Of a stretch of DNA of 64,000 bases, positions 32,576 to 44,302 are shown one piece after another. The position numbers were made by a program, and so were the translations under genes. The notes beneath the pieces were generated by a model. The model worked only from the letters and a program-made list of their open reading frames with translations, was not told where the DNA came from and searched no databases. Positions within the stretch are counted from its first letter, which is position 1. The number at the start of each line of letters is the position of its first letter. The stretch covers positions 17,511,501 to 17,575,500 of the forward strand of contig OX031072.1 in NCBI GenBank assembly GCA_943736015.1. The letters are read 5' to 3'. Source of the stretch: Tridacna crocea. Taxonomy: Eukaryota; Mollusca; Bivalvia; Cardiida; Cardiidae.

Positions 32576-32764
32576 AACAAACAAGTTGCTTAGTCTTACA
32601 TACAAAAATTGACAGCTTATAAATGTATAAATTGATTTCGGAGCTCGATCGAATTTCTTAAATTCTGAAAAAAAAAATTCTTTATGAAAAACCCAAGAGA
32701 TCGCCATCGTCTTATGTCTATTTGAATTTACCCATCGGGTACAGCGAAAACCGCAGCTTAAACA

Positions 32765-32825
32765 TAGATCAAGACTGAACAAAACTGTAGAGCAGTCTGA
32801 CCTTGAATCTATACCGTCCACTGTT
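32765..32825. mobile_element. Family D palindrome, decayed (copy D9)
   Basis: ATAGATCAAGACTGAACAAA, GCAGTCTGACCTTGAATCTA and TACCGTCCACTG keep the family order. Confidence 0.5.
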
Positions 32826-32922
32826 TTTTGTAAAGATAGAAATCTGTCTTAGTTTTACTGGGTTTAATTGTCAGTCGCTGAGAGAGATCACATATACATC
32901 TGGGGCTGAAAGAGATAATGGC

Positions 32923-33151
32923 TTAACCCATTACCAAACGACAATATTTTAGACTGGTCCAAATTGAAAGCATTTGCAGACGACAAAATAAAAGTGACTG
33001 AAAATTTAATATTTGTTTTGTAAATGGTAGAAAACATTGTGGGAAAAGGAGAAAATGCTGATTACCAGCATTTTCTCCTTTTCCCTCAATGTTTTCTAAA
33101 GGCTTCTTTCTCAGGGGCGTCAAAAGTAGGGATTCTGTGGTAATTGGTTAA
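32923..33151 (+). mobile_element. TTAA-flanked palindromic MITE, family A (copy A16)
   Basis: 229 bp with TTAA at both ends and termini CCCATTACCAAACGAC and GTGGTAATTGG. The central stem around GCTGATTACCAGC is nearly perfect. Confidence 0.9.
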
Positions 33152-34891
33152 CGTCCTTATTTTAGACCAAGATTGCCTGATCGATACTATGTCTTCATTT
33201 TTCTTATAGACCCGAGCGCTGAAAAATATAACTCAACCTTTATTAAAGGGAAAATGCTTATTTATTCTTTTTTCTTACTCTCAGTGGTACCAGGGGCAGT
33301 AAACTCCATAAAAATGATAAGATGCGACCTCACAGCCTGGACGGAGCAGTGACTGAGGGAACAATTTGAAGGCAAACCTCCTTCATAAAGAGCAACTTCC
33401 AATACCATTTAAGTGCCAGACCTCTTTCATAAAAAACAAAGTCCACTTTTTGTGCAAGTCCACAAAAGCTAATCAAATTCCCATTGCCAGCTTTGGAGTG
33501 ATTCCATGCTTATTATTCATACTTACAAGGATATTTTTCAAACTGGTCTACTACACTTTGTCCTTACGGGTAAATGTATAAAAACCTAGGAAATACAACA
33601 ACAGGAAGTCTGTTGCAGGCTGTTTATCTTTTTTTCCCTAAAAATTCATCAAGTCTTGACATATAAGAATTGTAAACTTGGCAATATTGAAACAGCTGAC
33701 TGTATCTCCTCAAAAGAGCGAAAATAGGAAGTACGTCTGCTAAAACCGGAAATTCAATTTCTTTACGAGACATATATTGGACCGCTTGAATTGGTCAAAT
33801 TGATTCCTGCTATTTTGAATCAGGACGTAAAACTCAACAAATGACCATAAAACTTAATTTGCTCCTAATGTTATTCTTCTCAGAGGCACTGGTGATCTTT
33901 CTTCGTTTTTTTTTTTTGGTAAGGAAGTTTGTCGTGAACAATATCTCAAAACGAGGCTGTCACTGTAAGAGACAAAGTAGTGATGTAAAACGATTCGCAT
34001 GTTGCTCCATAGCGATGACCAACGAAGCGTTGGGAGAAAAGCTCTTACCCTTTTTGTCTTGTCTAGAATTCAAGAAGAAACTAATCTACCGTCTACATAC
34101 ATTTCAATCCATTCAAAAAACAAATGTTCTTCTATGTGAGAAACTGCTTTTCTCCCACATCCCCCAATGAGAATATCTCGTGAAAAGTAAAACTTGAATC
34201 TTTTGAAAGCGCAAATGTTTAATATAAATATATATTTATGTCTGCAGAGAGTTGTCTATAGAAAAACGACAGAATAATGATTGCCTAAAACACAAATATA
34301 TAAGGCACGTCTAGCCGTACCACCCTTATCTCTTCCTGGAATGTACCTTCAAATATACTGGAAGAAAAAGTGTAGAGGTAATTTGCAAACAAAATATGAT
34401 ATCTAAATTATTATTTGATTCCTTAAATTATGTGCTCGTTTTATGAAAATATTTGATTTTCACAAATTTAAAAAAAAACAAACAAACAAACTATTGATTG
34501 CTTGCAAGCTACATGGTGACAAAGAGAATTAAATGTTGTGTAATGAAAGTAGTCTCGTTTAGAATGATTAATGTTTTATGCGGAGCAATATATTTATTAT
34601 CCGGGCCATTTAACGCTTCTGATTTTTATTTTCATGTCTCTCCGGTCTATTTGTCGGCCGTAAAGGATAAAACACTATAAAACCGTGCTATTTCTGGTGA
34701 TGCCACGTTTGCAGGATTACAAAGTTTACTGCATTGTTACAAGAGAGCGGAAATTGGAGGAAAAATGATAATTACATAACTGGTTACCATACAGATTTGT
34801 ATAAGAGACTCAATGGAGAACTGATTGACTGATATGGGCATGTTCAGGATGGAAGGACAGCAACAGGCTTTGTCAGAGCCTTATGCCAATG
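33152..34891. other. Longest repeat-poor stretch, no gene recognised
   Basis: A 109-codon plus-strand frame (33841-34170) has a hydrophobic start but no domain. It spans a loose inverted pair (GGGAGAAAAGC with GCTTTTCTCCC at about 34030 and 34147). No other feature seen. Confidence 0.4.
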
Positions 34892-35096
34892 CTGGTAAGT
34901 TCTTTACCACGCGACAAGTTGTCAGACTGGTCTATTTTGTAACTATTCACTAACAACATATCAGAAATGGTTTTAGTTATGGCATTTGGCAATGAAAGGC
35001 AAGAAAACATTAGGGGAAATGGAGGCAATGCTGGTTACCATTATCAATGCTTGGTAACGGCCAGTAAGAATTAGGAATTGTTTGGTAAGGAATTAA
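34892..35096 (+). mobile_element. Degenerate family A MITE (copy A17)
   Basis: GTTCTTTACCACGCGACAAG, AAGAAAACATTAGGGGAAAT, AATGCTGGTTACCATTATCA, then TGTTTGGTAAGGAATTAA. Confidence 0.6.
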
Positions 35097-35289
35097 ACTT
35101 CTCTTTTAGGTTCTGACAAGCCGGAATGTTCAACTCACGGCTTATGTTTGAATCCATAAACCATCTAGAAGGACCCAAAGGGAGAGGACGCCTACTATAG
35201 GGCAGTTTTGAGCCGCAGGCTTGTAGGAATGCTGCAGAATTGTTGTTTCTAGCACAATCTCATGCTAAACAAGAGACGGTATCCAAAGA

Positions 35290-35683
35290 CCGTATTTACC
35301 AACCATTTATGAGAATATTCCTAGTCTTTTTCTCCAGGGTTTTCTAAATTTGTAACTTTTTAATGGCTAAACCGAATGGTTCAGTCAATCAGAATTTCAG
35401 TTTCTTACAAATTTAGAAAATTTAGAAGACAAAGAACTTTCTTAACCCTTTCCCGAACGGCCAAATTTTAGACTGGTCCAAACTGAAAGCACTGCAACCG
35501 ATTAAATAAATGTAATTCAAAAAATGAAATTTGTTTCCAGTATGGTAGAAAACATTGTGGGAAAAGGAGACAATGCTGGTTACTAGCATTGTCTCCTTTT
35601 ACCACAATGTTTTCAAAAACGATTCAGTCTCAGGGTCCTAAAAACCAGGGATTGTTTGGTAAAGGGTTAAGAATGGTTGGTGA
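35290..35683. mobile_element. Family C MITE split by a family A insertion (copy C3)
   Basis: The left end CCGTATTTACCAACCATTTA, centre GGCTAAACCGAATGGTTCAG and right arm are followed by TTTCTTAA, where family A copy A18 is inserted. After it, TTAAGAATGGTTGGTGAA completes family C. Uninterrupted C copies carry TTCTTAAGAATGGTTGG at this spot. Confidence 0.8.
35442..35669 (+). mobile_element. TTAA-flanked palindromic MITE, family A (copy A18), nested in family C
   Basis: 228 bp between TTAA at 35442-35445 and 35666-35669, with ends CCCTTTCCCGAACGG and TTTGGTAAAGGG. The host site in family C holds a single TTAA, so this directly shows TTAA duplication on insertion. Confidence 0.9.
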
Positions 35684-36337
35684 AATGAATTATCGTTGAA
35701 GTCTTGAACAAACAAACAAACAAACTGACTTTAAGAAGATTCAAGGAGGAGTCAACCAACTCTGTAAAAAATCACGCGCTTCAAAATTCCTTTTTTTCAT
35801 CAATCTGAATGAATTTGATTTGATGATTCTCCGCTGAATTCATTTCAGAAGTGATTTTGTTCTTGTTGTCAAAAACGTAAAAAATATGGTTCCCATTGGT
35901 CAAAGAAAGTCCTAAGCAAACTCTTAGACCTGTAAATTACGTCAAATGAATACGTGCATGTTATGTACTAGATTGGTTACCTGCATTGATGCAACAAAGT
36001 GTATAGGTACATATACATGTATCTGTCCGTGTGCAAGGACAAGTTAAGTTGTAAGCATACTGACTTAGGCCTTCTTGTCAAAAGATCTTGAGAATTATCA
36101 GAAACAGTATCGGACAGACTGCACGCAATAAAAAATTGTCCCTGAATAGGGTAAGGTTTTAAGATCCGATCAAACCTCCATAAAAATGTGAAATCCGCAA
36201 GAATTATTACAATATCAGGAAAATCGTAAGGAGGGGTGGCATCGAACCACCAGAGATGTCTCTAGAGTACATTCCCTTCCAAACAGTGGAGTAGATTTTG
36301 TGCATCAGCGGCCTCTGTAACCATTATCTGTAACATC
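35684..36337. other. No gene seen
   Basis: A run of about four AAAC repeats lies near 35712-35725. Nothing else recognised. Confidence 0.4.
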
Positions 36338-36527
36338 AGAACTCCAGATAAGAGGGACTAATAGTATTCTAATTCCGTTATTTCTCTTCCAAACCCTATG
36401 TTGTGGGTACTCATTAGAATCGTCTCGATTAGATGATTCTAATGAGTACCCACAACACAAGGTTTAGTGGAAACTAATTTATATTTTCAATTCTGAAACC
36501 AAGATCACTCCCTCTATCAGGAGCTCT
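36338..36527 (+). mobile_element. Palindromic MITE, family G (copy G2)
   Basis: Ends CAGAACTCCAGATAAGAGGG and CTATCAGGAGCTCTG. The central palindrome GGGTACTCATTAGAATCGTC is mirrored after TCGATTAGATGA. Confidence 0.8.
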
Positions 36528-36560
36528 GTAACATGTATAATATTGTTTGCTCGATAATTG

Positions 36561-36750
36561 TTTTACCATTTACCAAAGAGAATTTTGAAAACAGTGGAAG
36601 GAAAAAAATGCTGGTAACCAGCATATTCTCCTTTTTCTACACTGTTTTCTAACATTTATAAAACAAATTCTACCACATGTGCCATATTTGATTTCTCGCA
36701 CAGCTTTAAAATTTGACCTGTTTAGAATATGTCGTCAGGTAGAGAGTTAA
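36561..36750 (-). mobile_element. Family A MITE (copy A19)
   Basis: TTTTACCATTTACCAAAGAG, central GCTGGTAACCAGC, TTCTCCTTTTTCTACACTG, end GTCGTCAGGTAGAGAGTTAA. Confidence 0.65.
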
Positions 36751-37270
36751 TGTTGTTTTCAGTAATTAAGTCATGTTAATAATGACAGCCAGTGAACCTA
36801 TCAAACCATTCCATGAGTTTACTATCAGTACTATATTCAACACTTTTTTCGATACAACTGGCTTCTGTCAGTGCTACTGGCTGCTGTTTTAGTTGTAAGT
36901 GTCCAAAAATGTGTACCATGACTTAATGTAAAAGAAACCGTATGAACAATAATTTTTTTTTTCCATTTTATACATGTATACCCTTACTATTATCGCAAAA
37001 TGACAATTTATTTTTAATGAGACAATCACAAATTTCACAGTTTTACCTTTTTTCCTAAAATGTTATTAAACCTTTTTTGCCTAGAGTTGTGGCGGGCAAA
37101 AGAAAATTACTGTATTATGTGTTTGTTTGATAAAGGGGGCTATTTTTAATGTCGATTCGTGTGGTTAAAGCTTAGATGTCGATTCGACAAGTTACACTGA
37201 TCTCTTGACCTCGAAAATACATGTATTTTTCATCCTAGACGAACACTTCTCTCAAGAAATGAGACATCTA
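36751..37270. other. No gene seen
   Basis: A weak inverted pair TTAAGTCATG and CATGACTTAA lies at about 36770 and 36917. Otherwise unassigned. Confidence 0.35.
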
Positions 37271-37342
37271 ACGAGGTTGGGAGAACTGATAATTATTGAG
37301 TCTTGGCCAGACAATTATCATCAATTCTCACAACCGAGTTAA
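37271..37342. other. 72-bp imperfect foldback
   Basis: AACGAGGTTGGGAGAACTGA on the left pairs with TCAATTCTCACAACCGAGTT on the right, around AATTATTGAGTC and GACAATTAT. No second copy noted. Confidence 0.45.
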
Positions 37343-37649
37343 ATATTTTTGACATACGACAGCACTGTGTATGCATTCTATTTATCTTTTTAATGTCTTC
37401 TGTGTTGATGTTTATTGTAAACATTTGAATTACAAATACAAGTTGAAAATGAATGTCTATCGGACCTCTCATTTTAAAATCACTCTCATATAATATTTTA
37501 TAATGGTAAATAAACGTCCATTATTACGATTGAGATCGCACTGGATTGTTCTATTTGAGAAAACACGACAAACAGGCATTAAAACACCTAGGAAGGAATT
37601 TCGTTTGCAAAAAATCGGAAATTAGGACGCGTTCTATGATATCATGCTT

Positions 37650-38304
37650 TTTTCGATAAACTACGTCACTAAGTAAAATCAAAGCAATACCTTGTGGGCA
37701 CTCTAGAGGCCATATTTTTCTCAACTGACTTGAAAATTGGTCAGATTGTTTGTCTTGATAAAATCTCTAATGAGTTTGAATGTGGGTCCCGTGGGATTAT
37801 AAACTAGTCACTAGGTCAAATTAAAGAAATATATTGTTGGTACTCTAGAAGCCACATTTATAGTTCAGATGATACGAAAATTGGTTTAAAATTTTCGTAA
37901 TCCAGGTCACTAGGTCAAATTAAAGAAATGCCTTGTGGGCACTATAGAGGCCACATTTCTTTCTCAATTGACTTGAACATTGGTCAAAATGTTTGTTCTT
38001 GATGAAATGTTGGATGGGCTTGAAATTGGAATTGATAAATTAGGTCACTTTGTCAATGTAAAGAAATACCTTGTAGGCACTCTAGAGGCCACGCTTATAG
38101 CTCAGTTAACTTGAAAACTCTTCAGAGTGTTTGTCGCCATAAATTTTATGAAGAATTCTAAACCTGGTCACGTGGGGTGATAAACTAGGTCACATTTTAA
38201 GCTCAACTGACCTGAAAATTGGTCAGAAACTGAATTATGCAAGTGGAGTGAAATTTCACCTATTGACTCAGGTGAGCGATGCAGGGCCATCATGGCTCTC
38301 TTGT
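37650..38304 (-). mobile_element. Helitron-like element, core type beta, 3'-truncated (copy beta-2)
   Basis: Read on the minus strand it starts ACAAGAG at 38304, then hairpin AGCCATGATGGCC, then CGCTCACCTGAG. Four to five units of about 130 bp follow, with GACAAACATTCTGACC-type and TGTGGCCTCTAGAG-type words, homologous to the element at 44303. No hairpin-CTRR end exists before about 37600, so the 3' part is missing. Confidence 0.7.
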
Positions 38305-38580
38305 TATAGATAATAGAATAAACGATAAATTCTGAAATATTGTAAAATATCAGAAAACGATTGGGAGAAAGTGACAATTTTTGGTGAGATACTTCCCATT
38401 ATTTCTCTTCAAAATGAACTACGTGCTCTTTATATTCGAATACATAAAAGTTTGTCATAGTGTCTTTGATAAAGATTTTTCTGGTTTTGAATCGTTTCAT
38501 GGGTTTTATGACTTCTCTCAAAGAACAAATTTTATGAAATACTATTATCGTCTTCTTGAAATATTAAGATTCTAATCACT

Positions 38581-38665
38581 ATATCGTCGGTTTACTTACA
38601 AAACCTCGTAACTACAGCTTGTAACAAGCTGTAGTTACGAGGATTTGGAAGTAAACCGACGATAT
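38581..38665. repeat. 85-bp foldback hairpin repeat, family E (copy E4)
   Basis: ATATCGTCGGTTTACTTACA to GGAAGTAAACCGACGATAT, with an inner AGCTTGTAACAAGCT turn. The arms pair almost completely with almost no loop. Confidence 0.85.
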
Positions 38666-38938
38666 GAACCTTCACTTGGACACACACCGAGGCAGCAAGA
38701 GAACCCTAATGAAGAAAGCCAATCAGTCCTAATGAGGCTTAATGTGTGTTATTAGATCAGATGTTCTCCACTGCACAATCCCGAAAAGTACAGATATCTT
38801 TGCTAACGCATTAAACAGTGTTTTCATTCGGCTCTAGATAACTGAAGCCATTGAAAGTTCTGACTCAGCGCAATGTGTGACTTTTGTATATAGGGTTGGA
38901 AAATTTGTATGTCGACCTTAAGGATTGTCTGACATCTT

Positions 38939-38939
<1 letters not shown>
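38666..38939. other. No gene seen
   Basis: Unassigned DNA before the microsatellite. Confidence 0.35.

Positions 38940-39002
<63 letters not shown>
38940..39002. repeat. (CA)n(GA)n compound microsatellite
   Basis: Five CA repeats are followed by about 25 uninterrupted GA repeats. Confidence 0.95.
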
Positions 39003-39004
<2 letters not shown>

Positions 39005-39181
39005 AATCAAGGAAAACAAAATCTGCTGTGAGATCGGTTGCATTTTAAGAATGTGAATAAGAAATAAGAATCTCCCTAAAAACCAATCCTGCTTTTCAAA
39101 ACTTTTTTATTATTAAACCAGTTTTAGAAAAAAAAATTACGTACCCATGGGCTAGCCACTAAGATGAAACTTGTTTCTAGC

Positions 39182-39330
39182 TTAACCTTTTACCTGATGA
39201 TAGAATTTTAGACTTATCTTATTAAAAAAGAAATGACGGTAAATTATATTTGATACAGAAAATAAGACGTGTTTCTGAAAGTTTTGAAACAAAAAAAAAA
39301 ACATTGTAAGGATGGGTAAAAATATTGTTT
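39182..39330 (+). mobile_element. Left part of a decayed family A MITE (copy A20)
   Basis: TTAACCTTTTACCTGATGAT then AGAATTTTAGACTTA is the family A left end; AAACATTGTAAGGATGGG near 39300 may be the first arm. The rest is missing. Confidence 0.45.
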
Positions 39331-39507
39331 ACGATATTGCGCCTTACAAATGCTTTTAAAGAAGGATATTTCACAGTTGTTTGTAGTAAATTGGTTTCAT
39401 GTTGTAAAAAGATTGAGATTTCGTTCTCAAATTGTACAAAGAAGACCATTTAATTTTGTTGTTTCAACTTTTTGTCTCACTGAGAGGAGAAATTTGTTCA
39501 AGGACAT

Positions 39508-39728
39508 CTAATCTTTTACCAGATGATCCCGTGTTTTAACGACCCTGATTTAGAAAGCTTCTGAAACATTGCAGGAAAGGAAGAAAATGCTGATTACTAG
39601 CATTTTCTCAGTCCCGCAAGATGTTTTCCACCCTTTTATTGACAAATCCGACACATTCGATCAGTCGTCTGCAAATACTTTCAATTGAACAAATCTAAAA
39701 TTTTGTCCTCTGGTTACGAGTCTTTAAG
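39508..39728 (-). mobile_element. Family A MITE (copy A21)
   Basis: CTTTTACCAGATGATCCCGT, GACCCTGATTTAGAAAGC, GCTGATTACTAGCATTTTCT, GTCTGCAAATACTTTCAATT, end TCTGGTTACGAGTCTTTAA. Confidence 0.65.
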
Positions 39729-39789
39729 TATGGAACGTCCCATTCAGAATTCATACTGGTACCTTATTAACTATTTGAAATATCAGTAT

Positions 39790-40018
39790 TCAACTCTTTA
39801 CCAAATGACAAAATTCTTGACTAGTCCAAATTGAAAGCACTTGTAGACAACAAAATAAACGGAACGCAAACACTGGAATTCCTTTCCAGCAGGGTAGAAA
39901 ACTTTGTAGGAAAAGAAGAAAATGCTGGTCGACAGCTTTTTTTCCTTTTCACACAATGTTTTCAAAAGGCTTCTATCTCAGGGTCGTAAAAACCAGGGAT
40001 TGCTTGGTAACGGGTTAA
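39790..40018 (+). mobile_element. Family A MITE (copy A22)
   Basis: 229 bp. CTCTTTACCAAATGACAAAA, GAAAGCACTTGTAGACAACA, central GCTGGTCGACAGC, end CTTGGTAACGGGTTAA. The left TTAA is mutated to TCAA. Confidence 0.75.
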
Positions 40019-40393
40019 TAAAGATGTTTTCAGTGACGTCTCCCGCAGATTTATTTTAGGAAGTGGGCAATTATTTCAGGTTCAATGGCTTTTCTTTGAA
40101 AACCGGATGTGACCAAAAAGTGATTTCATTGAAGAATTATTTTGCCCAAGTGGCTTTTCGTCGAAAAAGACTCCTCGCCAAAATTTCAGTACTTCATTGG
40201 AAATTCAATTCTTTAAACCGAATTAGTTGCAAAAAGACTTAAATGAACAAAAATTCGTCGTGACAAAATATCTGAACAAAGAAAAAAAGACAGGCGAGGA
40301 GTAAGGCAAAGCTCGAGTTGCTGATGGTCCATACACTAATACATGTACATCAAGTACGGATATAATTTATGAACCAAATGAAGTTTAAAATCA

Positions 40394-40590
40394 GGGCCCG
40401 TATTCATCAACCATTCTTAAGAACATTCTTTGTCTTGTTCTTCAAAATTTTCTAACTGTGAAAGTAAAAGAACTTCTGACTGGCTAAACCAAATGGTTTA
40501 GCCAATCAGAAGTTCTGTTACTTTCACATTGACAAAATTCTGGAGAATAAGACTAAGAATGTTCTTAAGAATGGTTAGTGAATACGGACC
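40394..40590. mobile_element. Palindromic MITE, family C (copy C4, complete)
   Basis: 197 bp from GGGCCCGTATTCATCAACCA to AATGGTTAGTGAATACGG. Each arm carries TTCTTAAGAA, and the centre is GGCTAAACCAAATGGTTTAG. It is essentially one large hairpin with no loop. Confidence 0.9.
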
Positions 40591-40931
40591 AAGATATCGG
40601 TCACTGTCGACAGAACGTCGCATTCGACAAAACATGGTATCGGAAAGATGTCGAATTCGGCCAAATGTCCTTTCGGCGAAATTATTTCCAATTCAAGGAC
40701 ACGTTTGCAAACCTACTCATATTTGGTACGGATGTTTTCAGTGTCTTCTGCTGCTAACTTTTCTCTAGAGGTAATCAGGTCGCATTTCGTTCTCTATGGT
40801 CATAATGTAACTGACGGCTGACCGTTGTCATCGACATTTTTTTCACTTAGTGATGTAAATTGTTCATGAACACGAGGATATTGGTTCTGGTTTAATCCTT
40901 TCCTTTAAAATGTAATTATTAACGCATACAT

Positions 40932-41320
40932 TACAAGAGGACCAGAACGGTCCTGTGTTACTTACATATAAATACATTTATATCTTTTAGAAAAAAAAAA
41001 AAAAAATTACGTTCATTCATCAATACCAGCTGTATTCCATCATATACTTTAATAATGACAAACTTTCTATATTTCATGAACATTGTGAAAAAATTCAAGT
41101 CTCAAATGGCGCAAAAAGTTCACAATGTGAATTACTTTTTGTTAAAAACCAAAGTGATTAATTTCTGTAAACATTAAGATACCTGTTTAGAAAATGTAAC
41201 TTTTCGAATGCACTTAATTTTTTTTTCAAGGATTTGAGCTACCGACCTGCTATTGACCGGATGTGATCCATTTTCAAACTCGGCTGACATATTTTCTGTA
41301 CCATGTTTTACAAGAATTCG
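40932..41320 (+). mobile_element. Helitron-like 5' end with one beta-type unit (copy beta-3)
   Basis: ACAAGAG, then the hairpin GGACC-AGAAC-GGTCC. Downstream at about 41225-41300 is one recognisable beta unit (AAGGATTTGAGCTACCGACC, GACCGGATGTGATCCATTTT, CAAACTCGGCTGACATA). The 5' hairpin sequence differs from other copies, but its pairing is intact. Confidence 0.5.
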
Positions 41321-42002
41321 TTTTAAGATATGACCGCTAAATTAAACACAAGATAAAAGTTAACGGGAGGCGAAACATGGAGGACACAAACCGACAAAAG
41401 CTCACTCTAAGTACGTTCTGCAACCAGCTTTTGTACACTAAAGCGGTACCACCTTCTACAGTCGGTAGGTAGCAAAAATAACTTAATCAATTAATAACTA
41501 TGTCACTGTCCAATTTCGGAACACGAGTTGGATTAAGATTCAGAATGGTTAGTTCCCCTTCTGTCTCAGAATGATGAATTGTTGTCTAGAACTTTTTTAT
41601 CATTAAAATCCAGTAAGAAGTCGTGTTTTTTTTCTTGCAATTAAAGAAAAAGAATAAAGAATATATTTCAACTGAAAATTTGAAACTGACAATATTCATT
41701 GCGCATTTCACAACGGATACTGATGCTTTTACATATTCATAAAATTGTGACTGTTCACTACTTTACTTTAGATAGCTGATAAGCTTTTATCAGCTAGAAA
41801 GGTTAATTTGCTTGAAGAAAGGAACAAGTCAATCTTATAATGCTCACAAAAAACTGCAGGTTTTTTTTCTGACAATGGAGATTAAAATCAGAACAGATTG
41901 TATAGAAACCTTACACTACAATAAAAACAATCTAGATTATTCTCATACGAAAGCATCTGTATGCAAAGAAAAATATACGGATCAAGGAATCCCGTTTGTC
42001 AG
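41321..42002. other. No gene; small perfect hairpin
   Basis: TAGCTGATAAGCTTTTATCA then GCTA at about 41773-41796 is a perfect 10-bp stem. Nothing else recognised. Confidence 0.4.
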
Positions 42003-42207
42003 TTAATCTTTTATCATAGGACACGTTCCGAATTTTGTTAAAATGAATGTGTGTGCGAACAACGAATTTGAAAGAGGTAAACTGAATTGAAAGTCTTTGA
42101 CAGTGTAGAAAACATTGTGAGAAAGGAGAAAATGCTGGCAACCATTTCTTTTCCAAAGTCTTTCACTTAAGCGTTTAAAAAAAAAAAAAACGGGTTACGG
42201 TGGTTAA
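42003..42207 (+). mobile_element. Family A MITE, degraded (copy A23)
   Basis: TTAATCTTTTATCATAGGAC, GTGTAGAAAACATTGTGAGA, AAATGCTGGCAACCATTTCT, end GGTGGTTAA. Confidence 0.6.
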
Positions 42208-43544
42208 CAGATCTTATATGTTTATCATTCAGTGTTTGCGGAAAGATTTTGAAAGTCGTCTTACTCAAATTTGTTTTAAAAAAAAAGGAAAATTTTCTTG
42301 CGGACTGAACGTGTTAGTTTAATCTGTATGTACTCAGAAGGGTAAAAGAGGATTGAAGAAATAAACAACAATACCTTTTACGGTAACAGTTGATAACGTC
42401 TTCAAAACAATGATGCCTACAAGGCTAACAGAAATAGAACCTATGATGTAAGATCTTTTACGAATAAAAGATGTTTTCTCACAATTTAATTTCCTTTTAT
42501 CTGATTTTTATGAGTCATGCACCTTGAAAAGGTGACCTAATGCTCTACGTAATTATCGATTCTGTGTGAAATATCGATTTAGGTCAGCCTGCACAACCCG
42601 CGACAGTTGACCTGAATCGAAACCTTTTGTTAAAAGTTAACTTTGGGGTTAACGAAATAGTAAACCGCCTTATGCTGTAGAACGCCTTATGATTTTAGAC
42701 AGAATAGTTCCATAGTACTCGTATGTGACGCCTTGTATTATCATTATGTGTAACAAAGATGCATTTAAGTCGCTTTTCCCAGTGTACCATTCATACATGT
42801 GAAGAACTATTCTAGAATTGTAATGATTTCCACAGCATCTATACAGCTGTTGTTATCGGCGTTTGGCCAAAATAAAGTGAAAAAAAAGTATGTAAATTTA
42901 TGAGAGTAGCATCAAAAACAGCTTTCCGACGAAACAGGAAACAGCCTAGAGAATGATAACCTAGGTGTGATACATATCTATTTGCTTTGGTGCGCACTTC
43001 AATATCGTGTAGATTCTTATAAGAACACTGTCAAGACCAAATAAGTAACAATTTGCTATAAAAGTTCTTTTTTGAAGAAAAATCAAAATGTTCTGTGCAC
43101 TCTGATCTTCATCTACCCACTCTGCAAAACAGCATTTAGTATGATTGAGCAGCCTGAAGGTTTAAGTCGTCAGGAGCGTGAAGTTTGAGGGCGCGAAAAG
43201 TGTAAAATGTAATGTGAAATTTAAGTAAAAAATAATCAGTTTTAATTAGCATCTCCAAATGCTTGCAATCTGGACAAGACTTTTTTGTCATTCTAGAAGG
43301 ACTAAATATAGCTGACGTTTTCCGGGCAATTATCCAGTTTATTTCCACGAACATTGTGTGCGACACCATTCAGTTGTGACCTACAAAGTCCCAAAATCAA
43401 ATTTTCTTGGCTTCGTTGGACGCAATTAATTTGCACGTATTTTGTTAACGTGTGAGTACACAAACGGAACACAAAAACCCTGCCATCTGCCTAAATGGAG
43501 ATGTATATCCTCAATGCCGCTGAGCGCGACACAATGTTCTTTTG
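42208..43544. other. No gene; fragments of families J and D
   Basis: A decayed J core lies at 42560-42640 (ATCGATTTAGGTCAGCCTGC, GACAGTTGACCTGAATCG). A D fragment lies at about 43090-43130 (TGTGCACTCTGATCTTCATC). The remainder is unassigned. Confidence 0.45.
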
Positions 43545-43605
43545 CGGCAAGATCAAGATCAGACTGCATGAGACATGCAGTCTTATCTTGGATCTCACTT
43601 TCCCA
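43545..43605. mobile_element. Family D palindrome (copy D10)
   Basis: AGATCAAGATCAGACTGCAT, GAGAC, then ATGCAGTCTTATCTTGGATC. A clean 20-bp stem. Confidence 0.6.
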
Positions 43606-44302
43606 TTCGGTGAGGTTTTTTTAGCAAGCAGCAACCGCTTTGTAATCGCAAAGCTTGGCTGGAAATCCCCTATTTATATAGAAATTTGAGAGATAGATAG
43701 AACCTAATTGCATTTTTGAATCATTCCCTAAAATCAGTATCTTGAATCCTTAAATTCGGAGTTGCCTTTTTGTTTTAACGTCTTCTGGAACAAAGACAGA
43801 AGAGTCAAAATCTGTAATACTATGGATTTCAGCGGAATATATGTATATTAGTTTATTCAAAACGTTTTTCTTTTTCGGAACCGAAATCATTTTCTAAATT
43901 ATAAAACACTTGAACTTCGTTCGGCCTAACTAATTTGCACCTAGCCCCATATTTTGTGTTAATGTTTGGGCGCCCAGCAGAACACCAGAAACGTGTTATA
44001 AAAATTATGGGTCTGAATAAGAGTTGATGGAATTCTGAGTCCTCGTGTCCTAAAATAAAAACAATATTTAGGCTTCCTATGGTGCAGTGAACTTGTCGGA
44101 GTCAGGCTTGTTAACGCAAACGGATAGTATGCAGAATCAGACGTTAAACATATAAGTGTAGGTCTAACCAATCTCAACGGAAATGAGCCAAGCTCTAGCA
44201 AAAAGAGATTAACTACATCTTCGTGATGCACTGAACAAAGGAAGTCATTCAAACTTCTGAACAATATTCGATTTTAAGTTACCCTCTTGAAGTAAGTTTT
44301 AG
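43606..44302. other. No gene seen
   Basis: Unassigned. The 101-codon minus-strand frame at 43959-44264 shows no domain. Confidence 0.4.

Noticed and set aside
33841-34170. 109-codon frame with hydrophobic start, possible secreted protein
   Set aside because: Low-complexity start, no cysteine pattern or domain, and it crosses an inverted repeat.
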